From Phascolarctos cinereus (Eukaryota > Chordata > Mammalia > Diprotodontia > Phascolarctidae), in NCBI RefSeq assembly GCF_002099425.1, contig NW_018343973.1, forward strand, positions 5,061,001-5,125,000: a stretch of 64,000 nucleotides of DNA, written 5' to 3'. Positions 1 to 11,388 of this stretch are shown in pieces. The notes under the pieces were generated by a model. It did no database searches. It saw only the letters and a list, made by a program, of their open reading frames with translations, and was not told where the DNA came from. The position numbers and the translations under genes are program-made. The number at the start of each line of letters is the position of its first letter. Positions within the stretch are counted from its first letter, which is position 1.

Positions 1-1012
1 TGCCTCTGCCCCCCCCTTTTTTTTTAATGCATTCAAATTCTCCGCATCCCCAACAAAATCCTTTTTCTGTTGTTACAGCATAGTGTGGTATTAGCCTTGG
101 GTTCTTTTGTTGTTATTTTGACTTTTTCAATCTTATTGCTGCATTTTGTTTTCACAGCTTACAAAATATATCTTTTCTCCTTCTATCTGTAGTGCTATTC
201 CTTGAAAACAAGTATTAAAGAAAGATGTGGGGAGGGAAGAAGGGAAAGCAGTTTAGCAAAGACAATTAAGACACTATTTATGTGTGACAGTTTATGCAAT
301 AGTCTATGTGCTTATTTCCCTACCCCTGCAAAGAGGGAAATGGGGTACATTTTCACAACTCCTCTTCAGTTCCAAGCTTGTGACCATGGGGCCTTGAAGA
401 CTTTACCAGACAGGGCATAAGCTTACGTAGGTTTTTGCCAACCTCAAAAGTCTTTTATTAAAGCCCTAGTTGATGAAGACTGTGTTGGCTACCTTAATTG
501 GGACCAACCCAATTAGAAAGGCTCATCACCAGAAAGTTGGCCGTTAGATGATGACATTTTTTACCACAATGAACCATGAAGTGGATTTGCTTCTGCAAGT
601 GACAAGGGCAGAATGGTAGAAAGGGGACAGAAGGTGCTAAGAATATTGCCTTTTAAGAGGTGATATACATGACTAAGGTGGAATGTTCTCCAAACAGGGT
701 AACTGTTGGTATTCTTATTGTACTATCTTTGTTCAACAACCAGTTCACCAGTCCAATAGACTAGAGGATCCAAATCATAATATTGTTGCCATTCTTGCTA
801 TAAATTAAATCTAAAGTCATAAGGAAGTTGCAGTAAAATAGAAGGATGACTGACGGGCTCCCCTTGGAAAGGCAAATAAAAGAGTTGGTGGAATTAATTA
901 GTGCACCAAAAGCATTGGTGTACATTGTAGGCCCCAAGCCAACAAGAAAAAAAAGCATCATTTCATGAGACACATGGATATTTCTGTTTGCAGGGCTCAT
1001 GGATGAACATCA
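1..1012. other. Intronic sequence without recognised feature
   Basis: Within the inferred IMPA2 intron 1. No exon, RNA gene or clear repeat was recognised. The short open frames here have no supporting features. Confidence 0.5.
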
Positions 1013-1262
1013 GAGCAATGGACAGAGTGCTAGGCCTGGAGTCAGGAAGATCTGAGTTCAAATCCCACCTTAGCCACTTACCAGATATTTACTAGCTATG
1101 TGACCTTGGGCATGTTACTTAACCTCTTCCTGACTGAGTTTCCTAATCCATAAAATGGGGATAACACCATCTACCTCCCAGGGTCATGGTGAGGATAAAA
1201 TGAGATATTTGTAAAGTGGTTTGAAAATTTTAAAGTGCTATGGTTATATAGTATTATATATA
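1013..1262 (+). repeat. CORE-SINE (THER1/MIR type)
   Basis: Contains CTAGGCCTGGAGTCAGGAAG, the tRNA-related head, TGTGACCTTGGGC core text and the AAATGGGGATAACACC to GTAAAGTGGTTTG 3' part typical of mammalian CORE-SINEs. Confidence 0.75.
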
Positions 1263-1318
1263 TTATATATATACACACACATACACACACACACACATAC
1301 ACACATACACATACACAT
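1256..1318. repeat. TA/CA microsatellite
   Basis: Alternating TATATA then ACACAC and CACATA units adjoining the end of the preceding SINE. Confidence 0.9.
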
Positions 1319-1625
1319 GTAGCTGTTATTATTAAGGAATCAGGCTACTTTATAGATCATGGTACATATATCCCGACATCTTTTGCAGAGAGCGTGGAAT
1401 TCGACAAGAGCTTCCAAATGTCTTTATGTGCATTGACGGATACCTTGTCCCTTGAAAGTGAAAGTGAATGTAGGGGAGGGCAGTGAAAAATGTCAGAAGA
1501 TATGGTTCAAGACCAAGAACTAATGATCCATAGCTGCTAGACTACTTAGACACTTCACATCTGTATATTATAAGTACTTAATTCAAGAAAAGTTGAGTGT
1601 GTTTAATAACTAAAAGTATCTCATG

Positions 1626-1771
1626 GGGACAGCTAGGTGGCTCAGTGGATAGAGCACCAGCCCTGGAGTCAGGAGGACCTGAGTTCAGTATCTTAGACCA
1701 GACAGTTGATACTTACTAGCTGTGTGACCCTGGGCAAGTCACTTAACCCCAATTGCCTCATATAAAAAAAT
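1626..1771 (+). repeat. WSINE1-like SINE with target duplication
   Basis: GGGACAGCTAGGTGGCTCAG head, TGTGACCCTGGGCAAGTCAC core and A-rich tail. The repeat GTATCTCATG occurs at 1616-1625 and 1772-1781, a 10-base target-site duplication marking the exact insertion. Confidence 0.9.
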
Positions 1772-1791
1772 GTATCTCATGAAAAAATAAC

Positions 1792-1795
<4 letters not shown>

Positions 1796-1858
<63 letters not shown>

Positions 1859-1860
1859 CA
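1796..1860. repeat. TA/CA microsatellite
   Basis: Long TATATA run passing into CACACA and back to TATATA. Confidence 0.95.
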
Positions 1861-2031
1861 AGAAGACAATTGCTACCTATCTGGGAGATATTTCAAAATC
1901 AGATATTCAGTGATATTGTTAATTAGTAAATGCAAAAGTCAAATTAAATTGAAAAGAACTATTAAAGACAAGAAGACTTTATTGGTGATTACAAAGAAAG
2001 ATTGTATGGAACAGAAGAACTTAAGTTGAAG

Positions 2032-2130
2032 AAGTCAGTCAACAAACATTTATTAAGTGTTTACTGTGTGCCAGGCACTGTGCTAAAAGGTGGGAATACA
2101 AAGAAAGGTAAAAATATGTCTCAGCTCTCA
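2032..2130 (-). repeat. L2 LINE 3' end (antisense), left part
   Basis: GTCAGTCAACAAACATTTAT and GTGCCAGGCACTGTGCTAAA are the reverse complement of the L2 3' terminus. The element is interrupted here by L1 and resumes near 3685. Confidence 0.75.
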
Positions 2131-3665
2131 AAGAATAAATATTTTTTAATTTTATTTTTAATATATGGAATAAAACAAGTATTTCTATAACATAGTACAA
2201 AGATTGCACATGAAACTGCGAATTTACTAAGCACAATTTGTTATTCCTTTCAAATATACAACAAAATTATCATGTAAATTTCTTTTCTTCTCTCCATCCC
2301 TTCCCCCCTCTCCCCCTCATCCCAGCTCATGATGGCCGCCATTAGACACAAATAAGTATATATATGTAAAATTATTCTACACATGCTTCTATTTATCAGT
2401 TCTTTCTCTGGATGCAGATAATGTCTTTCTTCATATGTTCTTTATACTTTATTTGGGTATTTATAATAAAATAAAAATTGCTCAAAATAGTTCTTAAAAC
2501 AATATTGTTGATACTATACACAAAGTTATCTTGGTTCTGCTCATTTCCCTCTTCATTATTTCATGCAAATCTTTCCATGTTTTCCTAAAGACACTGAGTT
2601 CATCATTTCTTAGAGTACAGTAGTATTCCATCACAATCATATACCACAGCTTGTTCAGCCATTCTCCAATTAATGAGCATCCCTGCAATTTCCAGTTCTT
2701 TGCCACCACAAGGAAAGCTGCTATAAACATTTTAGAACATATAGATTCCTTTTGTGTCTAATGGTAGCCATCTCTAGGGCAGGGGGTGGGGGAAAGGGAA
2801 GAAAAAAAAGAAAAATATTTACGTGATAATTTTGTTCTACATTTGAAAGGAATATTCAAGTTGTGCATACTAGATTTGCAGTTTCATGTATGATCATCTT
2901 TTTTTATTGTACACTGTTACAGAAATGCTTACTTTATTAATTAAAAATAAAATAAAAAAGAACATATAGATTTTTTTTCCTTTTTCCCTAATTATCTTTG
3001 GAAATAGACCAAGTAGTGGTATTGCTGGGTCAAAGGTTATAGGTAGTTTGATAACTCTTTGTGCGTCATTCCAGATTACTCTCCAAAATGGCTACCTCAG
3101 TTCACAATTCTGCCAACAATGAATTAGTGTCCCAATTTTTCCATATGCCATCCAACATTTATCACTTTCCTGTTCTATCATTTTGGCCAATCTGGTAGGT
3201 GTAAAATGATTTCTCAAGGTTGTTTTAATTTGCATTTCTCTAATCAATAATGATTTTGATCTTTTTTTTATGTGACTATAAGTTGTTTTTATTTCTTCAT
3301 CAGAAAACTGCCTGCTCATATTCTTTGACCATCTATCAGTTGGGAACTGACTTATATTCTAATAGATTTCACAAAATTCTGGACATGTTTTAGATATAAG
3401 ACCTTTATCTGATTAACTGTCTATGAATTTCCCTCTCCCCCAATTTTCTATTTTCCTTCTGAGCTTGGCACACTTGTTTTATTTGTATACAAAACCTTTT
3501 TAATTTAAAGTAATCAAAATTATCCATTTTACACCTAATTTTTCACTCTATCTCATTTGTTCATAAATTATTTGCCTCTTCATAAGTCTGATAAGTAATA
3601 TGTTCTGTGTTCTTTTAGTTTTCTTGTAAAATCTCTCTTTATATCTAGGTCAAGTATCCATTTTG
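2131..3665 (-). mobile_element. L1 LINE, 3' end and end of ORF2, 5'-truncated
   Basis: Reads backwards from a T-rich end. The reverse strand encodes KNWKLQGCSLIGEWLNKLWY and TLRNDELSVFRKTWKDLHEI, the C-terminal part of L1 ORF2, with further ORF2 text (a KRSKSLLIREMQIKTTLRNH block) upstream. The reading frame is broken in several places. It sits inside an older antisense L2. Confidence 0.88.
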
Positions 3666-3684
3666 ACTTTATAATATACATTCT

Positions 3685-5650
3685 AATGGGAAAGACAAAC
3701 AGAAAGTGTGAATATTGAAGATATATACAGTGTAAACTCTGTATATAGAAGATATTTACAGAGCAATATTCATAAATAGAAGATATATACACTAAATGGG
3801 AAGTAATCTCAAAGAGAAAGCACTAAAAATGGAGTGTGGGAAAGAAAGGGAAGCTCTCTTGCAGAAGATGGAATTTGAACTAAGTTTTTAAGGAAGCCAG
3901 AAAGAAGAGATGAAGAAGAGAGCAAATGCCAGGCATAGGGGGTGTCCAGTGAAAAGGCATGGAGATGGACAGTGGAGAGTCATGTGTAAGGAACAAGAAG
4001 GTCAGTTTCACTGGATTGTATTATGTAGGAGGGGGGTAAAGTGAAGACTAGAAAAGTAGGAAGGGGTCAGGTTGTGAAGAGCCTTAAAAGTCAAACAGAA
4101 TATTTTATATTTGGCCCTGGAGAAAATAGGGAATACTTGGAGTTTGTTGAATAGGAAATGACATGGTCTGATGTGTGCTTGATAGCTGAGTAGAGAATGG
4201 ATTGGAGTTGGGGGTAGGCTCCCAATAGTCTATTGCAACAGTCTAAGCATGAGGTGATGAGGATGAGAACCAATGTGGTAGTTATGTGAGTGGAGAGAAG
4301 GGGACATATAAGAGAGATTTTGTGAAAGTAGAAATGAGAGAACTTGGCAACAGACTGGATATGTGTGTGTGAGGAGGGGGGTTGAGTTAAGAAGTCAAGG
4401 GTGACACTGCAGTCACAAGCTTGGGCAATTGAGAGGATAATGATGCCCTCAGCAATAATGGTAAAGCTTGGAGGGGGAGAAGGTTTGGGAGGAAAGGTGT
4501 TAAGTTCTGTTTTGGACATGCTGAGTTTGAAATATCTCCAGGACATCCATTTTGAGATGTCTAATAGTTAGTTGGTGATGTGAGATGAGGTCAGAAGAGA
4601 AGTGAGTGCTGGATAAATTGATCTGAGAATCACCTGCAAGGAGGTGATAATTGAACTCATGGAAGCTTATGTGAATGCCAAACTAGAGAGTGTAGAGAGA
4701 AGAGAAGAGAGCCCAGCATAGCCTTGAGAGACATCTCAGTTAGTGGGCATGACCCAGAGGAAGATTCAGCGAAATGGACTGAGAAGGTCCAGCAGGTAGG
4801 AAGAGAGGAGCAATGTTATGAAGACCTAGAGAACAGAGAGTAATTAACAATGTCAGAAGCTGCAGAGAGATTAAGAAGGATAAGGATTAGGAAAAGACCA
4901 TCAGATTTGGCAGTAAAGACATCATTGGTAACTTTAGAAAGAACAGTTTCAGTTGAATGATGAAGAGGGATGAGGGGAAAGGAAGAGAATAAACATATAT
5001 GGTGCCAACTTATTTAATTTATCAAGCACTGTGCTAAGCACTTTACAAATATTACCTCCTTTGATAGGGTTGAAAGCCAAATTACCAAGAGTTTAGAAGA
5101 GAGTGAGAGGAGAGGAAGTGAAGATAATCAATTGAAGATGGTTTTCTCAAGGAGTTTAGCCATGAAAGGGAAGGGAAGTATAGAATGGTACCTAGTGAGA
5201 ATGCTCAGAGGAGGGGCAGCTAGGTGGTGCAGTGGATAGAGCACTGGCCCTGAATTCAGGAGGACCTGAGTTCAAATCTGGCTTCAGACACATAACACTT
5301 ACTAGCTGTGTGACCTTGGGCAAGTCACTTAACCCCATTGCCTAGCCAAAAAAAAAAAAAAGAATGCTCAGATGAAGTGAGGGTTTTTAAAAGGTGGGGG
5401 AGACATGGGTGTATTTGTAGGAAGAGGAAAGTAACCAGTAGATTGAGAGACAATGAAGATTAGTGAGAGATTGAGAAGACAAAGTGGAATGGGATCAAGG
5501 GTGATGTTTAGGGTTTGTGTTGGCCAGAAGGGCCACCTCTTTTATGTGAAACAGGTGAAGGAGGAAAAGGGTTTGGAACAGTGGTGAGTGGGATAGTGAA
5601 ACAATTAGAGAGGCATATAAGGAATACTTTCTAGAAGCGAGGGCCCAGTT
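3685..5650 (-). mobile_element. L2 LINE, ORF2 region (antisense), right part
   Basis: The reverse strand at 4091-4546 encodes FKLSMSKTELNTFPPKPSPP and HIQSVAKFSHFYFHKISLIC, matching the L2 reverse-transcriptase C-terminus (LKLNMSKTE, IQSV, YFHKI, LDYCN-like motifs). The text CATTCTAATGGGAAAGAC near 3682 continues the 3' end found at 2032-2130. A short CORE-SINE fragment lies near 5004-5060 and a WSINE at 5210-5360. Confidence 0.85.
5210..5360 (+). repeat. WSINE1-like SINE inserted in L2
   Basis: Full-length copy with A tail. AGAATGCTCAGA occurs at 5198-5209 and again at 5361-5372, a perfect 12-base target duplication. Confidence 0.95.
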
Positions 5651-5835
5651 GAGATTATGTTAACATAAATTTATACCACAGAAAGAGAAGGCATTATAAA
5701 GAAGGAGATTTGGAGGTTTTGGAATTATGAAGAAAGCCAGAGGTTAGAATCCAGGATGAGGAGGAGGACAAAGACCGAAGGATAAGGATCCAAGAAGAAT
5801 GAGAAAGTTAGTAAGAAAAGGGAAAGGAAATTCAT
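5651..5835. other. Purine-rich intronic sequence, unassigned
   Basis: GA-rich stretch that may be the eroded continuation of the antisense L2. No clear motif was seen. Confidence 0.35.
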
Positions 5836-6040
5836 AGGATCACAAATATAGCATTTGAAGGAAACTTAAATGTAATCTTGTTCAAACTCTTTAGTTTATA
5901 AATGTGGAAGTGGAGGCCCAGAGAAGTTAAATGACTCACCTAATGTCACACAGGTAGTTAGTGACAAAGCCTGGATTATAACCCAGGTACTCTTGACTCC
6001 AAATCCTGCCTACTTTCCAACTACATCACTCTTGTCTGCC
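5836..6040 (-). repeat. CORE-SINE (MIR type, antisense)
   Basis: GTGGAGGCCCAGAGAAGTTA and TCACACAGGTAGTTAGTGAC are typical reverse-strand MIR text. Confidence 0.75.
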
Positions 6041-6364
6041 AAGTAGGATGTGCCTGTCACAGTGCTAATAAGGAGGGAAAATAGATGAAGCAAGGAAGAG
6101 TGATAGCTTTTAAATTGAAGACCCCCATGGGTGGTTGCCAGAGTTTTTCAAGGAGTTGGTCAGAAGAGCTACTAGCAACAATGAAAAAAGACTGAGGATC
6201 TCCCACTACCACCACCAAAAAAATTGGAGAGCATGGAAAATTTCATAGTCACCTATATAACAGCATGTGATGTTTATCTCTTTGTCATGGCCAAGTAAAT
6301 ATCAACTACATTGAAAGTATAGAATGGTCTCCTGTCTAGAAAAATAGGTAAGCACGCTCAAACT

Positions 6365-7425
6365 CAACATGTCCCAAACTGAACTGATTTACTCTTCCCT
6401 ATGCCCTCTCCTTTTTAAATATGCTATGACTCGGGGGCAGCTAGGTGGCACGTTGGACAGAGCTCTGGCCTTAGAGTCAGGAGGACCTGAATTCAAATCC
6501 GACCTTAGACATATAACACTTACTAGCTGTGTGCCCTCGGGCAAGTCACTTAACCCCATTGCCTAGCCAAAAAAACAACCAAAAAAATATACTATTACTG
6601 TGAAAGGTACTACCATCCTCCCAGTCACCCAGGCTTGCAACCTAGATGTCATCCTCAACCCTTCACTCTCTCTTACATTCACATACTCCTATAGCCAATC
6701 ACTTGCCAAGTCCTATCGTTTCTACCTTTTCCTGTTGCAATAGCATTCAACCACCCTGGTGGAGGCCCTTGTTGCCTGGACCATTGCAATAGCTTTCTGG
6801 TTGGTCTCCCTTCTTCAAGTCTCTTCCTCCACTTCATTCTGTCCTCCACTCAGTTATCAAAGTGGTCTTAAAGTTCAAGTCTGACCATGTCACCCTCCAA
6901 TCAGTAAACACCATTGGCTCCTTATTCTAGGATCAAATATAAAATCCCTCTGACTTTTAAACCCTCCATTACTTGGCCCCTTCCTACCTTTCTAGTCTTC
7001 TCATACCTTACTCCCCTGCCATGTGCTTTGTGATCCAGTGACAATGGCCTGCCTCCTTGCTGTTTCTTGCATACCACACTCCATTTCCTGACTCTAAGCA
7101 TTTTCACTGGTTATCTCCTGGGCCTGGAACTCTCACTCTTCTCATCTCCACCTTCTAACTTCCCTGGCTTCCTTCAAGTCTCAGATAAAGTTGCATCTTC
7201 CACAAGAAGTCTTTCTAAGTCCTCCTTAATCTTAGGGTCTTCCCTCTGAAACTGCCTTCAGTTTATTCTGTATATAGCTTGTTGGGTACATAGTTGGTTT
7301 GCATATTGTCTCCCCCCTTAGATAAGCTCCTTTAGAGTGGGGATAGACCTTCCTTGTACCCCCAGTACTTAGCATAATTCCTGGTACATAGGAACTGCTT
7401 ATTAAATGTTTGTTGATTTCACTTA
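6365..7425 (+). mobile_element. L2 LINE, 3' half (sense), interrupted by a SINE
   Basis: Begins with AACTCAACATGTCCCAAACT (the L2 LNMSKTE region), passes through ATTGCAATAGCTTTCTGG and ACTTGGCCCCTTCCTACC, and ends in the L2 terminus with TTATTAAATGTTTGTTGATT. A WSINE splits it at 6433-6583. Confidence 0.88.
6433..6583 (+). repeat. WSINE1-like SINE inserted in L2
   Basis: Complete head, core and A tail. Flanks AAATATGCTATGACT and AAATATACTATTACT form a diverged target duplication. Confidence 0.88.
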
Positions 7426-8047
7426 ACCTCTCAACCTTTCAGGTTACCAGAGAGAGTTAAGATTTCTTTTAAAATGGAAAAAGGACCCCTATTATAAAAA
7501 AAATCAAGATGAAAAGGAATGCTGATTTGTCAGAATGCTGGCAAAAGAGTTGTAAAGGAGCAAGGGGAATAAGGGCTACTGACTATTTGGAGTTAAGTAA
7601 TGATTGAGTCTCTTTGAAGAGGAGAAAGCTAGATAATCTAAAAGGAAGCAGCTACTATTTGTTGTAGAATGATGAGGTGGATTCACGAGTACCAGCATGT
7701 GAGAGAGAATCCAGGAAAGGTCCGAAGAAAAACAAATGAGTAATGGTAGTTAGTAACTCTCTTCTGAGGGATTCTGAGATGACTGTTGATTTGACAATAA
7801 CTGCTGTGTGTTGTCAGAGAATGTGCCAGAAAGGTGCCCAAGATTTGTCACACCTGATGGCCAGTTCAAATACCTGCTGACTCACGTGGACACAAACGAT
7901 GCCTTCCAGAAAGAATATAGAAAATACTGCTGAGAATTATGTGGCAAGAAACTGAAGTCCTTAGAGGCACAGGGGGTGGTATCATTGCCATGATCAATTG
8001 AAGGCAGTGGCTTGAAGAGAGAAAAGCAAGATTAGGGGAGTGAAGAG
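7426..8047 (-). repeat. Possible LINE remains (antisense), poorly resolved
   Basis: The purine-rich + strand resembles the continuation of antisense L2 text seen upstream, but I could not place a domain. The reverse strand has an open frame at 7866-8060 without a recognised motif. Confidence 0.3.
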
Positions 8048-8235
8048 GTGGGCAAGTCACTTAAACTCTTCCTTATCTTTAAGAAATGAGCAGATTGGAT
8101 GAGATGACCTGTGAAGATTCTTCTAGTTCTAGATCTCTTATCCTATAAACTGAAATTTATGTACCTCTCTAAGGTTTGCAAATCCTTTGCATGTATAACC
8201 TCATTTGATTCCCCACAATAATCCTGTGAGATAAG
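8048..8235. repeat. Two CORE-SINE/L3-tail fragments
   Basis: Sense text TGGGCAAGTCACTTAAACTC through GATGAGATGACCTG to 8150, then antisense AAGGTTTGCAAATCC and ATAATCCTGTGAGATAAG. Confidence 0.6.
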
Positions 8236-8386
8236 TCTCCTGGCCTCCTGGTACCATATCCCAGTTCTTAAGTCTGAAGCCTCACTCAAGCCTTAAAATT
8301 CACACAGTGGAAGTACCTTTTGCCCCTGAGGCTTCTCTCTCTCAGTGGGTGACTCCTCCCAGAACCTCCATTAAGAAGGGTGTCCA

Positions 8387-8580
8387 GTGGGGGGGTAGAA
8401 TAGGATGAAGGAAATATACTTAGTTTTTCACAACAGGATTACTGTGTTTTGCATGACTACAGATCTATAACCTGTATTGAGATACTTGCCTTTTCAATGA
8501 GGGTGGGTGGGGAGAGAGGAAGAGAGAAAATTTGTAACCCAAAAATTTAAAAACATGTGTTAAAAATAAAAAAAAATTAA
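8387..8580 (+). mobile_element. L1 3' end, severely 5'-truncated
   Basis: Ends in the marsupial L1 3' text GAGAAAATTTGTAACCCAAA and an A-rich tail. Flanks AAGAAGGGTGTCCAG (8372-8386) and AAAGAGGGTGTCCAG (8581-8595) form a 15-base target duplication with two differences. Confidence 0.82.
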
Positions 8581-8595
8581 AAAGAGGGTGTCCAG

Positions 8596-8835
8596 GTCAG
8601 CCATCTCTCATTCCCCTCCAGGTTGTACTCTGAACTCTACCCATGTCTGCTTGCCATACTTTCAAGTCTCCTCCCATTCCAACTTTCTTTTATGTGTTGT
8701 GTTCCCCACCTCACCATTAGAATGTAAGCTTCTTAAGGGCAGAGACTGTCTTCTTTCTCTTTATGTTTATATTCCCTGTGCTTATCACAGTGCCTAGCAC
8801 TTAGTAGGTGCTTAATAAGTGCTTCTTGTTGTTTC
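8596..8835 (+). repeat. L2 3' terminus (sense)
   Basis: AGAATGTAAGCTTCTTAAGG, CAGTGCCTAGCACTTAGTAG and TGCTTAATAAGTGC are L2 3'-end text. The L1 copy at 8387-8580 split this older element. Confidence 0.75.
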
Positions 8836-8939
8836 TGATTTTGTTGTTTTGATCTAGACCTGTGGTTTCCTTGGCAGAAGGAACTCTGTCTAAGAATGCT
8901 GGTCAGCAACTATTCTTCACCTTAATATCTTAGCCAATC

Positions 8940-9230
8940 AGGGGTGTTGAGACTTTAAGTGACTTTCCTGGGGTCACACAGCTCGTATGTATAAAAGAGA
9001 AGCCTTGATCCCAAGTCTTTCTGACTTGGAAGTCAGCTCTATATCCACCATGTCATGCTACAAAAATACTACAGAAATTATTATTTTCATTTTACAGGTG
9101 AAGAAATTGTGTCGAAGAGGTGAAATGCCTTGGCCAGTGTCATATAGCTAGTAAGTGCCAGTGGCAGATTTCAAACCCAGGTCTTTTCTGTCTCTAAGTC
9201 TAAAGTTCTAATATGCCAGGCTGTGCCAAA
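8940..9230 (-). repeat. Two adjacent MIR-type SINEs (antisense)
   Basis: 8950-9056 contains CCTGGGGTCACACAGCTCG; 9060-9230 contains CATTTTACAGGTGAAGAAAT and ATAGCTAGTAAGTGCCAGTG. Confidence 0.7.
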
Positions 9231-9239
9231 AGATGAGAG

Positions 9240-9750
9240 ATAACCCAATAATGGAGCAGATATAAGTAGTGATAATAGGTGATGCCCTTCTTAGGGATAC
9301 TGGGGTTTTTGTTGACCTGACGGGTAACCGATATGTCTGCAATATTCCCAGTGTCTAACAATAGGTTTTAGATTTCTGGACCATTGTTTAAAATAATAGG
9401 CATTATAGACTCTTCATCAAGTCTAGAGTACACCTAACAAGGCCCTCTCTCTTTTTTTTCCACTAGTATTTGCCTAGAGCCTTGCAAATCCCATCAAAAG
9501 AGCTTTAATTAAAAAGGAAAGTATAAGCAGAAACTACCCATGCACATCCACAAAGCGAATGCAACATAGGAAGGAGACTAACTATAGAGATGGTCAGAAA
9601 TTCCCAGGAAAAAAAATTCTAGGAGAGATTAGCAATAAAACTTCAGGTGTCTATAAACAAAGTATGGGTAAAAGCAAGGTGATCCTTAGGAGTCAGTTTG
9701 ACCTCACTGGTATAACCATTTGGTGGATGGGATCTGTGACTAAAATATGA
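9240..9750. other. Intronic sequence without recognised feature
   Basis: No exon or repeat recognised. The open frame at 9559-9750 has no recognisable domain. Confidence 0.4.
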
Positions 9751-9754
9751 CTGA

Positions 9755-9860
9755 ATCACTCAATAAGTATTTATCAAACACCTACTATGTGCCAGGTATT
9801 GTGTTAGCTGGAAATCAAAAGGCAAAGGTGGAAACAGTCCTTGGCCTCTAGAAACTTAAC
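9755..9860 (-). repeat. L2 3' end (antisense)
   Basis: ACACCTACTATGTGCCAGGT and flanking text are reverse-strand L2 terminus. Confidence 0.7.
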
Positions 9861-10000
9861 AGTGTTATCAGGGGTAGGGGTGGGTGTTTGCCCCAAAATG
9901 TGTCCCAAAAGTCTTAGTGCAGTTTTAAGTTTTAGTAACTTCAGCAATATAAATTCTACAGATTTATAAAAACATTATTTGGAAGCTTGATTATTTTACT

Positions 10001-10152
10001 TTTTTTTTTTGCTTTTAGGCAATTGGGGTTAAGTGACCTGCCCAGGGTCACACAGCTAGTAAGTGTCAAGTGTTTGGACTGAGGCCAGATTTGAACTCAG
10101 GTACTCCTGACTTCAGGGTCAGTGCTCTATCCATGGCGCCACCTAGCTGCCC
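10001..10152 (-). repeat. WSINE1-like SINE, member 1 of a dimer
   Basis: Starts with a T run, then AATTGGGGTTAAGTGACCTG, and ends at the reverse-complemented head CACCTAGCTGCCC. Confidence 0.93.
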
Positions 10153-10171
10153 TCAAATAATAGTTACTATT

Positions 10172-10330
10172 TTGTTTTGTTTTGGGTTTTTTTAGGCTAT
10201 TGGGGTTAAGTGACTTGCCCAGGGTCACACAGCTAGTAAGTGTCAAGTGTTTGGTCTGAGGCCAGATTTGAACTCAGGTACTCCTGACTTCAGGGTCAGC
10301 GCTCTATCCACTGCGCCACCTAGCTGCCCC
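10172..10330 (-). repeat. WSINE1-like SINE, member 2 of a dimer
   Basis: Same orientation as its neighbour and about 95% alike by eye, separated by a short A/T-rich linker. The pair as a unit is flanked by TGATTATTTTACT at 9988-10000 and 10331-10343. Confidence 0.93.
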
Positions 10331-11087
10331 TGATTATTTTACTTTCTTGTACATTTATTTAACTTTAAGAAATTTGAATGAGGTGGGGAACCTTGTCATT
10401 ATGCATTGTGCATCATGCAACACTTTCTGCATGACATTTTCTGAGATTGTTGGATCTGTAGACGGTCTCGCTTGGTCACCTTATCTAGCTCCATTAGACT
10501 TTTTCTTGTAGAATCATGTCAAAATTGTCCTGTATGCATCAGATCCTTGTTCTGTGGATGATCTTAAGGCTAGGATTACAAATGCAGTCATTTTAGTCAC
10601 TGAGCAGTAACTGATGAAAGTTTTCACAAAATTCAAAAATCATCTAGAGCAATGTGTAGCAACAAGATGGTGGCTATATTGAATTTTAATAAGAAACATA
10701 TTTTATAACTTTCAAGTATTCTTTTTAGTATGTTTGTAACATTTATGTTAAAACTTTTGAACACCAAATGTAGACATACAACAGATACAAACTATGCAAA
10801 AGATGATTGTGTGGGGAAGGCACAGAAGCTGGGGCCATCAGCAAAGGGCTAATTTTGAAGGCAGTACTTGAGCTGAGCCTTGAAAAAAAACAAACTAGAG
10901 GATCTGAGAGTTAACAAATAGTCATCAAACCTTTATTAAGCACCTACCGAATACCAAGCACTATGGTACTCAGGGGATATAATGAAAGGCATAAAAGAGT
11001 ACTTCCTGCAAGGAATTCACAATCTAATGGGAGAAGACAAGACATAAAATGAACTAAAAAAGAAGGCAGGACCTGGTAAGGGTAGTT

Positions 11088-11327
11088 AAGTGGCAGAGTG
11101 GCAGAATGGATAAAGCCTCAGGCCTGGAGTAAGAAAGATTCATCTTCCTGAGTTCAAACATTAGTTGTGTGACCCTGGGAAATCACTTCACCCTGTTTGC
11201 CTTAGTTTCCTCATCTGTAAAATGAGCTGGAGAAGGAAATGACAAACCATTCAAATATCTTTGCCAAGAAAATCCCAAATGGGGTCAAGAAGAGTCAGAT
11301 TTGACTGAAAATGACTAAACAATGACA
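11088..11327 (+). repeat. MAR1-like SINE with RTE tail
   Basis: tRNA-like head followed by GAGCTGGAGAAGGAAATGAC and CCAAATGGGGTCAAGAAGAG, the BovB/RTE-like 3' tail. Confidence 0.85.
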
Positions 11328-11388
11328 AGAAGGACCAGGTGTGGGGGCATAATGAAGTCCCTACAGCTGAGGTGGGAAATGATGTGAG

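Larger units (their letters stand above)
9899..10765 (+). mobile_element. Tc1/mariner-type DNA transposon relic, interrupted by two SINEs
   Basis: Left end TGTCCCAAAAGTCTTAGTGC (9899-9987) and right end TTAAAACTTTTGAACACC (to 10765) resemble inverted termini. Between the SINE block and the right end, the + strand looks like the C-terminal part of a mariner-like transposase in a degraded frame: CTCCATTAGACTTTTTCTTG corresponds to a PLDFFLW motif and GGTGGCTATATTGAA to a GAHIE-like end. Several stops and indels are present, so it is non-functional. The internal N-terminal region is missing. Confidence 0.7.

Noticed and set aside
1235-1486. Open frame with long His/Thr repeat
   Set aside because: Translation of a CA microsatellite.
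4091-4546. 151-residue open frame on the reverse strand
   Set aside because: It is the degraded L2 reverse-transcriptase end, not a host gene.
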